From Malaya genurostris (taxonomy: Eukaryota > Arthropoda > Insecta > Diptera > Culicidae): a DNA stretch of 64,000 nt. How positions within the stretch are numbered: position 1 is the stretch's first letter; every line of letters begins with the position of its first letter. This document shows positions 1 through 11,041 of the stretch, piece after piece. Location: the NCBI RefSeq assembly GCF_030247185.1, contig NC_080570.1:76933132-76997131 (forward strand), in the 5' to 3' direction. Position numbers and translations under genes: made by a program. The notes under the pieces are model-generated. The model searched no databases and had not been told where the DNA came from. It saw only the letters and a program-made list of their open reading frames with translations.

Positions 1-761
1 TATAATTAATGTGAGATTCCGCATTAATTAAAGTGTCCAATGCATTTTAGAAAATGTATTGTAGTTGTAAAACGAAAAGCGAAATCTACTGCAAAAATGA
101 CTGCAAGAAAATTGTTCGGATTATTAAATTTACGTTATTCTTCTCCGGTCCATAGTGGTAAACAATCGTCAAGCTCTTGAAACTCCCAAGCTAAGGAAAC
201 AAAAAACTGAAATGAAAATGCATTCAAAGATTCGAGCAAAATGAAAACATAAACGCCCCTATTGTCAAAGCATTCGAAATACTGGAGTTTTCATGGCAGC
301 AGTTTACAATCTTATGTAATAATGGATGCGTATTAACTTCGACAGAACAAAATTCCAAACTCATGCAAAAGTTATACAAAACATTAAACACATTGAACAA
401 GTATTTATGACACAGTTTGAAACAAATTGATGTTTAACATTACCACACGTAAAAATCACATAACCGTCATGCATTTCTGGTTTGATATTTCTAGCAGCAG
501 TTAAAAAAGTAATTGAAATATATGAACATGATGATATATTGTACTATAATTCAGCAATAACTATTCGAAATAGCATGTTTGCCTCAATACTCGGATTTCT
601 ATTATGTTTCATTAGAAGAATGAATAAATTTACGGCAAACAAGTATGGCTGGTATGGTTCAGCTCAAATAAACGAACAGCAGAGACGAATCGTATATTAA
701 CCGTTCGTCTGCGCCATTGTTGGACAATGTTAATCGACTACTTAATTAACAATGAACTTAC
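1..761. other. Start of intron 4, no gene recognised
   Basis: This AT-rich stretch lies downstream of the exon 4 donor on the minus strand. No acidic or WH2-like coding segment was found here in either frame set. Short text near 90-130 resembles a segment near 16380-16410 (ATGACTGCAAGAAAATT versus ATGGCTGCAAGAAAATT), suggesting a diverged dispersed repeat. Confidence 0.3.
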
Positions 762-1007
762 CCATTATTCACTACTTCGGCGATTTCCTTCTGATCCGTT
801 CCCGCGATAGTGTTTCGGCGCTTTCCTCTTGATCGTCGCGGTCTAGATCGTCGTCGTATTGTATCACCGTCGATTCCATCCACCTGGGTGGCATTAGGCT
901 CCGTTTGTTCGGACGCTGATACAAAATGCAACAGTGACTTCCTGGTTGAACACATTCGGTCGAACCTTCGTCCAGAGGTATCTACTCGGATAGTTTCCGC
1001 GGGGAAT
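762..1007 (-). CDS. SCAR-like gene, probable exon 4 (basic segment)
   Basis: The exon follows a short intron of about 61 bases with a CTAAT branch-like motif and the acceptor TTTTCTTTTAG. Only one frame is open, starting FPAETIRVDTSGRRF. It includes a strongly basic run (RRRSRPRRSRGKRR) that could serve as a nuclear localisation or phosphoinositide-binding patch. It ends at a strong donor (GG, then GTAAGT at 761-756) in phase 2, so the gene probably continues beyond position 1. If this donor were not used, translation would stop one codon later. No catalytic or WCA (actin/Arp2/3-binding) motif is seen; those would have to lie further downstream outside the window. Confidence 0.5.
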
Positions 1008-1068
1008 CTAAAAGAAAATGACTGGCATTAGTGATCAATTATTTATAAATGGTTCGAACTGTACAGAC

Positions 1069-1358
1069 TTCAGTGCAATCATCTGGCACTGCTCTTCCGG
1101 CGAGGGTAACCTGTGGTCGAGTGGAATATCCTGCTCTCGGCTCAGCCCTCTAGAGCTGCTATCAATCACGATAATGTCATCGGTTTCATCGAACGAAGTG
1201 CTGGTTCCAGCTTGGTACGAAGGTGATGGATTCTGTGAGCTGTTTCCCAATATTGTGGAGCTGTTTCCCAACAAACGCGCGGTGCAATCCGGAGGAACTG
1301 TTACATCGCCTATGGCCTCGATTGAGGTCCATTTTCTCAAATCCTCAACTGCTGATGG
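1069..1358 (-). CDS. SCAR-like gene, probable exon 3 (Ser/Pro-rich, acidic)
   Basis: The acceptor (TTTCATTGCAG at 1369-1359) is good and the exon opens in phase 0, as exon 2 requires. About 96 codons are open. The product is rich in Ser, Pro and Asp, has a short internal repeat (LGNSSTI, LGNSSQN), and carries DETDDIIVIDSSS, which fits a SUMO-interacting motif (hydrophobic core flanked by acidic and serine residues). No SCAR-specific motif was recognised here, so membership of the gene rests on strand, order and phase. The 3' boundary is uncertain: the donor that keeps the next exon in frame (after 1069, GTCTGT) is weak. An unspliced read would end at a stop near 1035. Confidence 0.5.
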
Positions 1359-1689
1359 CTGCAATGAAACATAAGTAGCAAAATTTATTTGCCTAGCATT
1401 TATCTCATTTTTACGCGATTCTTGCAAAGATATATCGAATAATTATAGAACAAAACAAAATCTTGCGCTTTCAAGGGATAAATTTACTATTACATTTTAT
1501 CTTCTATGAATCCATTTGAATACGACTTGTCAATCCATCTGAGATTCTTAAATTCAATACGCAAAAAATATTTAATCCCTCTTACGATGCAATTCATTAA
1601 GTCTTAATTTGTCAAATGACGGAAAATTCCATTTGTAATGACTTAATGTTGGATGAGACTGAATTTTACTCGTCCCGTAATTTCCATTC

Positions 1690-1840
1690 GGCTAGCAAGT
1701 GCGACTGTATGAATTTATATGAACCATTTACCAGCCAAATCCGCAACTAACTATGTGCTTCTGTGGCCCAGTCGATTAAAGGACATACTTGGTGATTCAA
1801 TGATTCTCGGTTCGAGTCGCCGCTGTCGTCCTACTATAAG
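1690..1840 (+). repeat. tRNA-like SINE fragment
   Basis: A box A-like TGGCCCAGTCG is followed about 45 bases later by a box B-like GGTTCGAGTCGC, in the context GCTTCTGTGGCCCAGTCG. A closely similar arrangement (GCTTCTGTGGTTCAGTCG) occurs at 29260. The pieces do not fold into a full tRNA cloverleaf, so this is a tRNA-derived SINE fragment rather than a tRNA gene. Confidence 0.5.
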
Positions 1841-1858
1841 TGTTTTTTGTCGTGAATA

Positions 1859-1910
1859 CTTTACTATGGGGTGCCTTTTGAATGCTTTACTATGGGGTGC
1901 CTTTTGAAAA
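1859..1910 (+). repeat. 26-bp tandem duplication
   Basis: Two adjacent copies of a 26-base unit beginning CTTTACTATGGGGTGCC start at 1859 and 1885; they differ only at the end of the unit. Confidence 0.8.
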
Positions 1911-2215
1911 TTTACCCTCTGAGAGAGTTTTTGATCGTGAATATCTCTTGTTGTATCTAACGAATCAATATAATTTTTTCTACATGCCATCGGAAATATG
2001 ATCACAATTTTATGATAAAATGTTCAGTTGTGTGACATAATCTCAAATAATTCAAAATTTAACTTTTTTGAAATGTTTGGTATAAACGAGTATCAAAGAG
2101 GATAATTCATAAGGCGCGTTTGCCTTTCTCGTATTTTTGAAGCTCATAGCTCAGTGATCTGTGAGAGGATTTATATAATCTAACTACCAATAAAATCGAA
2201 ATTTTTCAACTTAAG

Positions 2216-2338
2216 CGTGTAAAGAAAAAGCATTGAAGTATTTCAATAGTACACTATTGAAAAACCTGTCTCATTTGACCCATGTCAACACCAGCCAACG
2301 CGTTCTGAGGAAGAGAACAAAATATCTGCTGCTGTACA
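2216..2338 (+). repeat. Left copy of a 123-bp direct repeat flanking the LINE
   Basis: This copy is identical base for base, by eye, to 7012-7134. It ends exactly where the LINE's terminal short repeats begin. It contains the small palindrome TTTCAATAGTACACTATTGAAA. The arrangement is that of a target-site duplication, though far longer than the usual 5-20 bp. Confidence 0.85.
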
Positions 2339-2522
2339 GGAATCAGGAATCAGAACAAATTGGCTCAAATGGCACGTTCCCCTTGATATTTGGAGATTTG
2401 TGCCTTGCCATCGATTTGTTTTTAGCATCATTTTCCCGATATATAAGAGGGAAGGATTGAAAGGAAATGGTAAGGGTTGGACTAGGAGGATGGGAAAAAT
2501 TGACGACACAAAAACACATAAA

Positions 2523-2780
2523 AGCAGAAGTAAATTCTGCACCCCTAAGGGATGCCGAACAATCCGCTGAGGATCACATTTAGTGGAAGCAGAAGTAAAT
2601 TCTGAACATCTACGAGGTCCCGAACAGTCTGCTGTTAATAAAACCTCCAACCCCCGAGAGGATTTAGAGATCTTACAAAAGCGACACCATTCTGCACTCC
2701 CGGAAGAATGCAGAACGATTCGCAGTATGTACGAGCAGAAGTAAATTCGGCACCCCCTAAAGGATGCCAAACAATCTGCT
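2523..2780 (-). repeat. Three hairpin modules in the LINE 3' region
   Basis: Three related segments of about 46 bases lie at 2523-2568, 2588-2633 and 2734-2780. Each contains GCAGAAGTAAATTC(T/G)G, and two contain a CCCTAAGGG- or CCCTAAAGG-type second arm. The outer ends (AGCAG...CTGCT) are also complementary. A degenerate relative sits between the last two. They may be the RNA structure recognised by the element's own reverse transcriptase. Confidence 0.7.
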
Positions 2781-2846
2781 AAACCCTATTTAAGGTGAAT
2801 ACAGAAGGGATTCATTCACTCCAGGAAGAACGATGAACCCTTCTGA

Positions 2847-5800
2847 CTATAGCTCCTTACCACATTGGGTGAGAAACGAGAGAATATCCTTCAATTTTAG
2901 CTCCGCATACACAGACTCAACCATGTATGGAGAACCAAAAACCCGGATACGTAGCTGCGTCAATGCGGGACAGTTACATATCAGATGATATGAAGTACCA
3001 TAATCGCATTCACACAAATCACACGAATAATACTCAGAACGTTGAATAGTAGCCATGTGATAATTGAGTTTGCAATGTCCAGTCAGAGCTCTGACCAGAA
3101 TACTGCAATGTTGCTTGGAGAAATGCAGTAGACACTTTGACATTTTCAGATTTAAATCTGGTAGAAATGCTTTTGTCTGAGCGCAAGTTTGCAAGCTGCG
3201 CCAGTAGCTGGCATGTTTGGATGCAGCCCAAGAACGAATCTTGTGCTTTATCCAACTAGTTGAAAGTGGTAAAGCTGGTTCAGGACCAACGAAATCATTC
3301 GTTGCACCAGCTCTAGCCAACTCATCAGCCCATTCATTTCCAGTAATACCAGAATGGCCGGGTACCCATAAGAAGTAAACAGCATTTGAAATGCTGAGGT
3401 CTTCAATTTGAGTTCGACATGCGATCACTAGATTCGACCGTGAGTCATTCGAACTGAGTGCTTTTAAGGCTGCCTGACTGTTGGAACAAAAATAAATTCG
3501 TTTACCACAGATCCTCTGCTGAAGTGCCGATTGTACTCCACACAGAATCGCGTAGATTTCTGCTTGGAACACAGTACAGTATCTACCAAGTGAATGAGAC
3601 TGCTCCAGCCTCATTTCACGACAGTAGACACCAGCACCAGCACGACCATTCAACAGAGAACCGTCCGTATAACAAACTATGTGTTCATCAAGTTGTCGTT
3701 CCAGACTACCAGACAACCATTCCTCACGAAGAGGATAGCTCACATGGAATGTTTTGAAAGGAAAACTGCATGTGATAGTTAGGTCACTAGGAGCGAGTAA
3801 ATACTCATCTTATGGAACCATTTGAGACCACAAGCGAGTGTGGCTGGTAGCATAATCTAATGGGTTACTGTTCCAAAGCCCTGTAACCTTAAGACGGTAT
3901 GCACAAGATAATGCTTCTTGTTTTAGGAACACATGTAGTGGTTTAATGCACAGTAGCGCCTCTAGAGCAGCAGTAGGAGTTGTCGTGAATGCTCCTGTCA
4001 TCGCCATTAGGACCATCCTTTGGAGATGATTTAGCTTTGACTGAACTGTCGCGACTTCTCCTTTCTGCCACCATACAAGACAACCATATGCTAAAATTGG
4101 TCTAACAATAGTTGTGTAGATCCAATGAATATATCTGGGTTTGAGTCCCCATGATTTTCCAAAAGCTCGTCTGCATTGGTCGAAAGCCATACAAGCTCTC
4201 TTAATCCTGAAGTCAATGTGAGCAGACCAATTCAGTTTTGAGTCAAGAATAACCCCGACGTATTTAACTTGATCGACCACAGTGACCTCTGAACCGAAGA
4301 ACTGTAACGGACGAGCTCCTGTGATTATCCTACGATGAGTGGAAAGCACCATTGATGTTTTGCCCGGATTTACAGATAATCCAACCTGACAGCACCATTG
4401 TTCAACAGATCGCAGGGCTTGCTGCATTAAATCAAAGAGAGTGTTAATGCTTATACCGGTCATCAATATATGATAATCGTCGGCAAAACCATAAGTCGGA
4501 AATCCAAGGTTATTAAGTTTCCTTAACAAACCATCAGCGACTAGGTTCCATAAAAGTGGGGATAGTACACCACCTTGAGGACACCCACAGACACTCAGCT
4601 TTCTAATCTCTGCTTGCCGAAGCGATGAACAAAGAAGTCGATTACTAAGCATTGCGTGTATCCAATTTGTGATACTTGAAGGTATGCCATGACCACGGGC
4701 TGCTTCCAGAATTGAATTGAAAGACACGTTATCAAAGGCACCTTCAATATCTAGGAAAACTCCCAAGCAAGATTGCTTTTGTGAGAAAGCTTTTTCAATG
4801 TTGTACACAACATCATGTAACAGGGTTGTAGTGGACTTTCCACGCTGGTAAGCATGTTGCATTCCATGTAGCGGATGCACGCCCAGACTAACATTCCTGA
4901 TATAGTGATCGACTATGCGTTCCACTGTTTTAAGAAGAAATGAGCTAAGACTGATAGGCCTGAAACTCTTCGCTTCCTCATAAGTGTCGCGACCGCCTTT
5001 GGGAATAAATTTGACAATTATTTCCTGCCAGGCTCTTGGAATATATCCTGTCGCAAGACTAAAAGTAAGTATTTTCTTCAAAACATGTTTGAAATGTTCA
5101 TACCCTTTCTGCAGTAACACTGGGAAAACTCCATCCTTTCCAGGAGATTTGTACGGAGCAAAACTCTCAACTGCCCATTTGACCGATTCAATCGTCACAA
5201 CGCTTCGAGCAAGGGCCCAAGAATCGTAACTACCTGAAAAAGTCTCGGGAAGAGCTGTCGGTGATGGATCCATACATCCTGGAAAGTGAGTGTTAAAAAG
5301 GCAGTGAAGTACATCACTTTCATCAGACAAGTGTTCACCATCTGAAGTTCTCAAGAAACTGACATTAAAGTCCTTAGACTTCGAAAGTAACTTATTTAAT
5401 CTGCTAGCCTCGTTGAGACTAGAGACATTTGTGCAGAGGCTTTTCCAACCACTTCGCTCAGACGATCGAAGAGCATTTTTGTAAGACCTTCGAGACAACA
5501 CGAATGCCTCCGACCCATCTCTGCGTCGGTGGTTCCAAGCTCTTCTGCATAGTTTCCTTAGTCTAGCAAGTTCAGCATTCCACCAAGGAGTTCCTCTAGT
5601 AGCTCGCACAATCCGAAGTGGACAAGCCTCTTCATATGCTGCAACTATGAGTGAATTTGTCTCGTCGACAACATTTTCCAAATCAATTGGGGTTACAATT
5701 TTTGGTTGGTACCCGTAAAATCTAGTCGCCAAGCCCTCTTCATAGAGGTCCCAGTTTGTAGATTTGGGATTACGATATGTGATAATATCAAATTTAACGT

Positions 5801-6494
5801 TTGAATGATCAAAGAATATGTACTTATGATCAGACAACGAAGGTTCGAGCTCATCGGAGACGAGCCAATTCACCAACTCATGCGCAATTCTCTCAGAGCA
5901 GAGAGTTACGTCCAAAACCTCCTCTCTTCCAGATCTCGCAAAAGTTGGGCGGTTTCCTGCATTGACTATGTGCAGGTTTGTACTGCTCACGAATTCCATC
6001 ATATCAGAGCCTCTCGAATTTATATCTGTGCTGCCCCAAGTGATATGGTGAGTATTTATGTCACTGCCGATTACAAGCGGTATATCACTCTTGCAGCAGT
6101 ATGATACAACCTTTTTGAAGTCATCGCTTGGCGAAGGTTGGTTATGCGGTAAATATGCCGAACAATAAACATATTTCCTGTCTACGCCATCAATAGTTAT
6201 AAAAACTGTGACATCACAAATATCCCGAGTTGTGAGCTCCGATATGAGAGAAACATCGAGAGCACTATTTGCAAGTATGCATGCTCGAGGCATTTCACGT
6301 GGATTAGTCATACCGATCTTGTTGAAGGCAACAAAGACTGGGTTTAACAATTTTCCAACGTAGAAGTTTCCCTTTTGGAAATATGGTTCTTGAACCAAAG
6401 CTATAGAAGCTTTACCTTCTTGAAGAAGTCTGGATAGATTCATAGTTGCTGTACGTTTATGCTGAAGATTGATTTGTGCCACTCTAACCATCAT
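2847..6494 (-). pseudogene. LINE ORF2 (endonuclease-RT-RNase H), one in-frame stop
   Basis: Reading from ATG 6494 the frame is open for about 894 codons, meets one TAA at 3810-3812 and then stays open in the same frame to 2847, about 1216 codons in all. Endonuclease motifs: QEPY near residue 35, GSDINTHH near 143 and SLSDHKY near 218. RT motifs: FRPISLSS, FLDIEGAFDNV, GCPQGGVLSPLLW and the catalytic FADD near residue 666. After the stop comes RNase H: YTDGS, AEIYAI and HSGITGNEWADELA. The third catalytic aspartate appears replaced, reading CSNSQAAL where CSDSxAAL is usual. A cysteine/histidine cluster (CDLCECDYGTSYHLIC) follows. The reading frame is otherwise intact, so inactivation looks recent. 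Confidence 0.88.
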
Positions 6495-7011
6495 AAATTA
6501 GAGTAACGAACATTCCACCTCCAGCACCAACCGTACAACAACTACAAGAAACCAAATATATTGGCTTGTAATCGCCTATAGCGAACCATGTAAGGATTTT
6601 TTTAAATGTTATTATCATTTAAATCCCACGAGTTGCGAAGAAAGAAGTCGTCCACTGTGCCAGAGCTTCGCTTAACACAGTAAGGGAAAACCCCAAGATA
6701 TTCCGTTCACGACTGCATTGTTTAACCTCCTGCAGCCATTCAGCCATCGGCACGGAAATACACCTTGGCTTAGGAGTTCCTATTTTTGTGGCCTTTTACG
6801 ACATGGAACAGGAAACCAGTGGATCAATTCTTGGTAAAAAATAATTCCGCCGGATGCCACACGGCTTACCTGTTTGGTGGACTTATACCACCGGTACAGG
6901 TGGACCGTAGCGTTATTCTTAGCCAGTTGGGAAACCGCTACCGACACTACACGGCTATCTAGGCTGCTCAGAGAGGGAAGTTGACATTGATGGTCAACTT
7001 CCATGGATGGC

Positions 7012-7134
7012 CGTGTAAAGAAAAAGCATTGAAGTATTTCAATAGTACACTATTGAAAAACCTGTCTCATTTGACCCATGTCAACACCAGCCAACGCGTT
7101 CTGAGGAAGAGAACAAAATATCTGCTGCTGTACA
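7012..7134 (+). repeat. Right copy of the 123-bp direct repeat flanking the LINE
   Basis: This copy is identical to 2216-2338 and abuts the LINE's 5' end. The sequence continues naturally into the right flank (ACAAATCGTTCGAG), so the unoccupied site can be read through the repeat. Confidence 0.85.
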
Positions 7135-7140
7135 ACAAAT

Positions 7141-7942
7141 CGTTCGAGAAAATGTTCCGAACAGTGTTTAATATCGTGGTGAGTTCCACAATTTGGTCCT
7201 TCTGAAAGGCAGGAATGAATCCCGTACAGCATCCGGATAGTTTCATTCAATGAAATGCAAATCCGAAATGAAATATCGAAGTTAAAATTCTATGTGTTGC
7301 TATTTTTATAGCCGTTAGGACCGCCTGTTAGTGAAAAAGCTACAAACGAAATCAGGTTAAAACAAACCTCTCAACAAAAATTGGATCAGTTTGGATTGTA
7401 TCGCCACTGCGAGTAGATGTATTATGTGTCGTTTGCAAAGCTAGTTTCGCTTCCTTACGTCACAGCTGCCAGTCATTTGCATTGGTGAAAAAGCAACGGT
7501 GGAGAGCAATACACAAAATCAGCCGTTTAATGGCTCTAAAAGTTTTTCAAAGAACTATTAGGGTTTGTTGTTCGCAAATCGAAAGGAAATATCCTCAGTT
7601 TAGTGCAAATCTAAAACAGTTTGGTTAGATTTGTGCACTTTTCGCAGTGTGAAATTCACAGTAATCGAGATCAAGTTCTTTCTTTGTTTTTGCGAAAAAT
7701 GTTCCAGAGTTTAATGTCGTAGAGAATTAATTTGTCGTAGAGAATTAATTTGACCCTTCTGAATGCTAGAAACGAATGCCTACAGCATATTGATATTTTT
7801 ATTCAATAAATTATGCAAATCCGAAATGAAATAATTGATATTAAAATTCTGTATGCGGCTATTTTTATAGCCGTTAGGGCCGCCATTAGTGAAAAAGCTA
7901 CAAACGAAATCAGGTAAAAACAAATCTCTCAACAAAAATTGG
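7141..7942 (+). repeat. Diverged direct duplication of about 245 bp
   Basis: Segments 7141-7384 and 7690-7942 are clearly homologous. Both contain ATGCAAATCCGAAATGAAAT, then TATTTTTATAGCCGTTAGG and CAACAAAAATTGG at their ends. The second copy holds an 18-bp tandem duplication (GTCGTAGAGAATTAATTT at 7716 and 7734). The intervening 300 bases show no gene. Confidence 0.75.
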
Positions 7943-8084
7943 AAAAGGGGAATGTTTGAATAATTCATACAATTGATCAACTAATTGATATTCGGAAGTG
8001 TTAAGGAACATGTCAGTTGTTTTCGTATTCTCGACATCCAGTTATGTCTCTGACATTACCCACCCGCCTTTTTTATTTCAATGA

Positions 8085-8185
8085 ATTTCACGCACATGTT
8101 CTTGAACGTAAATTTACGTGAAATGCGACGCTCCATTTATGTGCATCTTCTGAGATGTAAAATCACTATGTTTTTTCTAGGTTTG
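8085..8185 (+). repeat. Dispersed repeat fragment shared with 29385-29480
   Basis: The text CATGTTCTTGAACGTAAATT and the following CGACGCTCCATTTATGTGC recur with a few changes at 29390-29450, next to a tRNA-like SINE. It is probably the tail of the same composite repeat. The stretch 8186-8985 shows no recognisable feature. Confidence 0.5.
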
Positions 8186-9157
8186 AAATTATATCATCTT
8201 ATTATTTAAGTATTTTCCAGCGCCGAAGATGGATAGAAACAGAAAGTGTAGGAAATTGCAGTGCAAAACCAGATAAAATATTTTTGTTATACACACATCC
8301 ATACACATGAAGTGCACTTATATATTGAAAAATACAAACGCGCACTCCTACCTATAGACATTTTTTAAATTTTTTTATTGGTGGATTGCTAAACAAAACT
8401 CGATCACCCTCACCTTGTGAAATTGTAACAGTTTGAATCGTTTTCTATGCCTTCTTGTACGGATAAATTTCATGAGATGATTGTAGGTAGCCGATTATTT
8501 AATAATAAACATCCCATTCATAACTTGATTGTTAGTAGCAGTAGTGCCAACACAGTATACTGTTTACAGCAAGCGCTCGCAAAACTGTATGCAACATGGG
8601 TAATTAAAAACTATTAATTGGTTATCGCTCAAGGTAAGCGCAGTAGAATTGGCGTAAAACTGAGTGACTAAGCCAACTTTGAGCTAACGTTCCGCGATAT
8701 GATTTCCTGACACTCATCTAGAATCATTACTTCCGAATCATTTGTAAATAGGATCTAGCAACCGAAATATTATAAAATCCAATTTAATCCGTCAAGTTGT
8801 GTAACAACAAGCCTTTCTCATAATTGTCAAAATGAGAAATTGACTAGAATTTCTAGATTGTCTATTCTGGAAGTTCGTCCTCTAATTAGTGTGATATTGA
8901 GTTTATTTGGTCATCGACTCACGAGTTCTACAAACTAGATAACTTTATTAAACAATTTATTATTTTTAATATTAATTTGAGTCGCTCAACATCACCATCT
9001 ATGGGGTGCTCATCCGGAAGATCTAATAAAATTGTATCAGACAACGATACTTTCAGTGATGGAATATGGATGCGTTTGCTTTCGTTCCGCTGCAAACTCT
9101 CATATTATCAAATTAGAGCGAATTCAATGTCGTTGTTTGCCAGTTGCTTTAGGCTGA

Positions 9158-11041
9158 ATGCATTCGACACATACAATGAGTCTTGAAGTTCTGGCGGGAG
9201 TTCTTCCACTGAAAGATCGTTTTTGGGAGCTTTCATCGCGACTGCTAATAAGATGTGAGGTACTGAATCCCCTGGTTATTAATAACTTCGAAAGGCTAGT
9301 TGAGCTTCATTCTCATACAAGATTCATGACAGTATATTTTAACCATATGTCACAGGAAATCAACCCTTCAAGATTTATTCCTATCCGTGTCAGCCTCCTA
9401 AATGTCCCTGACTCAACTTTATTTTTCGACATATCCATGCAGCGCGAAGTCCGTGGAATTCCGGAACACCTACGCTCGTTGGAAATCTCAAAAATATTTA
9501 CAAGTAAGTTCAGGCATATTGACTCTGAGAAAATATTTTACACGGACGGATCACGAATTGAGGAGGCTACTGGTTTTGGTATATTCAACAATAATGTTTC
9601 GGTTTCATTTAGGCTTCAAGAACCAGCATCTGTTTATATAGCAGAGTTAGCAGCAGTTCATTATAGTTTGAGTGTAATCGTCACCAAGGATGGCTTTTAT
9701 CGTATCAAAGAACGTTCACTGGCAACTCTTCAACGATTGAATCAGTGCCATCAAAGAGAGACGGAAATCATCGAAACAACAAAAACCCGGTATGGCTCAT
9801 TTAACATAGAATCGACACCAGTGCGAGAGCGAATTTCTCTCGATGACATTTCTGAGAATCAAAGGTTAGCACGCTGCTGTGGGGATCTTCTCTGAAGCAA
9901 CAAACGGTCGCTTATTCTCGTTTCGCGATCCGATTCTATACAGGCAGTTGATAATTGCGATAGAATCATTTTACTATTGCCGCTTATTCTAACTATGTGC
10001 TCATAACCTTTGTATAAGTTGTGTCTACGAAAATGTGAATGCTCCACACTAGGGTTTTGAAATATTGCAACCTAGTATGAGAATCATCAAGTTGAATCAT
10101 CGATTCGATTTTCTGCGATAATTGTCAACTTGCGATTCTCTCTTGGGAAATTCCACACAGCAACGATCATTATCAGACTGTAAATTTTTTTTAGGGGCGT
10201 GAAATACTCTGAGTATGAAATGGAGCGAAGAAATGTAGCAAAATTCTCTCACGATTCATGTATTGAGAGACTCGAGTTCTTGTAGCATCTTCTACCGGAT
10301 TGAAAATGTTGTATACAATATAGATAGCAATATAGCAGCTTCTGTAAAATTTTCGGCAATCACCAACACTGATCGTCACATTATCTCCAAACCATTATTT
10401 TCTCTTCACAGATAGTCTGAGTGCAATTGAACCCATTCGCTCAAACGCTGCTGGCAAAAATGAACCGTTTTTCTTGGGCAAAATAACAATACCTGAACGA
10501 TACATTGAATAATAATTATCAAATCACAATAGTTTGGGTCCCGGCTCATTGCTCCATTCCAGGCAATGAAAGAGCCGATATTTTAGTCAAACGTGGTGCT
10601 ATTGAGAGTGAAATTTATGAGAGACCGATTGCTTTGAACGAATTCTATAGCTCGTCTCGCCAAAGAACACTTGCCAGCTGGCAAGCTTCTTGGGATAAAG
10701 ATGATCTGGGTCGGTGGATGCACTCAATTATTCCTAAAATATCGACAAAGGCATGGTTCAGGGGACTGGATGTGAGTAGGGATTTCATTCGTGTGATGTC
10801 CAGACTCATGTCCAATCACTACACGTTAGATGCACATCTCCTTCGAATTGGGCTCTCCGAGACTAATCATTGTGCTTGCGGAGAAGGTTATCGGGATAGT
10901 GATCATGTCGTTTGGACATGCGTGGAGTATCGTGATGTCAGATCTCAACTAATAAATTCTTTGCGTTCCCAAGGTAGACTATCCAATGTCCCAGTTCGAG
11001 ACATTCTTGCTTGTCGTGACAGCCATTTCCTACCCTTTTGA
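9158..11041 (+). pseudogene. Broken LINE ORF2 C-terminus with RNase H
   Basis: The open pieces 9158-9684 and 10505-11041 encode the RT thumb and RNase H of a non-LTR retrotransposon. The central RNase H region is split by the hAT-like insertion; the coding sequence resumes at 10380 with the bases expected from the intact relative. Additional stops at 10507-10515 and a frame change make it non-functional. Confidence 0.75.
9685..10371 (+). mobile_element. 687-bp non-autonomous hAT-like insertion
   Basis: The insertion is flanked by the 8-bp direct repeat ATCGTCAC (9677-9684 and 10372-10379), the target-duplication length of hAT transposons. Ends read CAAGGATGGC and, on the other strand, CAGTGTTGGT; they are imperfect inverted repeats of the CA-R-N-G type seen in hAT ends. 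Removing the insert and one repeat restores collinearity with the homologous LINE at 44.9-45.1 kb over at least 45 bases. No transposase is encoded, so it would depend on an autonomous partner. Confidence 0.7.

Larger units (their letters stand above)
2339..7011 (-). mobile_element. Nearly full-length LINE with endonuclease, RT and RNase H (I/LOA/R1 group)
   Basis: The element is 4673 bp on the minus strand. Its 5' end (right side) starts GCCATCCATGG and soon forms a perfect 10-bp stem (GGAAGTTGAC and GTCAACTTCC, seven bases apart, 6972-6998). A leader of about 520 bases without an ORF1 precedes ORF2. The 3' region (2339-2846) holds three copies of a hairpin module and ends in two copies of TGATTCC instead of poly(A). 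An RNase H domain after the RT, together with an apurinic-type endonuclease, places it in the I/LOA/R1 assemblage; LOA-like is my best guess. ORF1 is absent, either deleted or supplied elsewhere. It lies inside intron 2 in the same orientation as the host gene. Confidence 0.85.

Noticed and set aside
1750..1830. tRNA gene
   Set aside because: Box A and box B are present, but no aminoacyl stem pairs and the same arrangement recurs as a dispersed SINE.
6960..7011. Hepatitis-delta-like ribozyme at the LINE 5' end
   Set aside because: A strong hairpin is present, but the first seven bases have no pairing partner in the position needed for the P1 helix and no nested double pseudoknot could be drawn.
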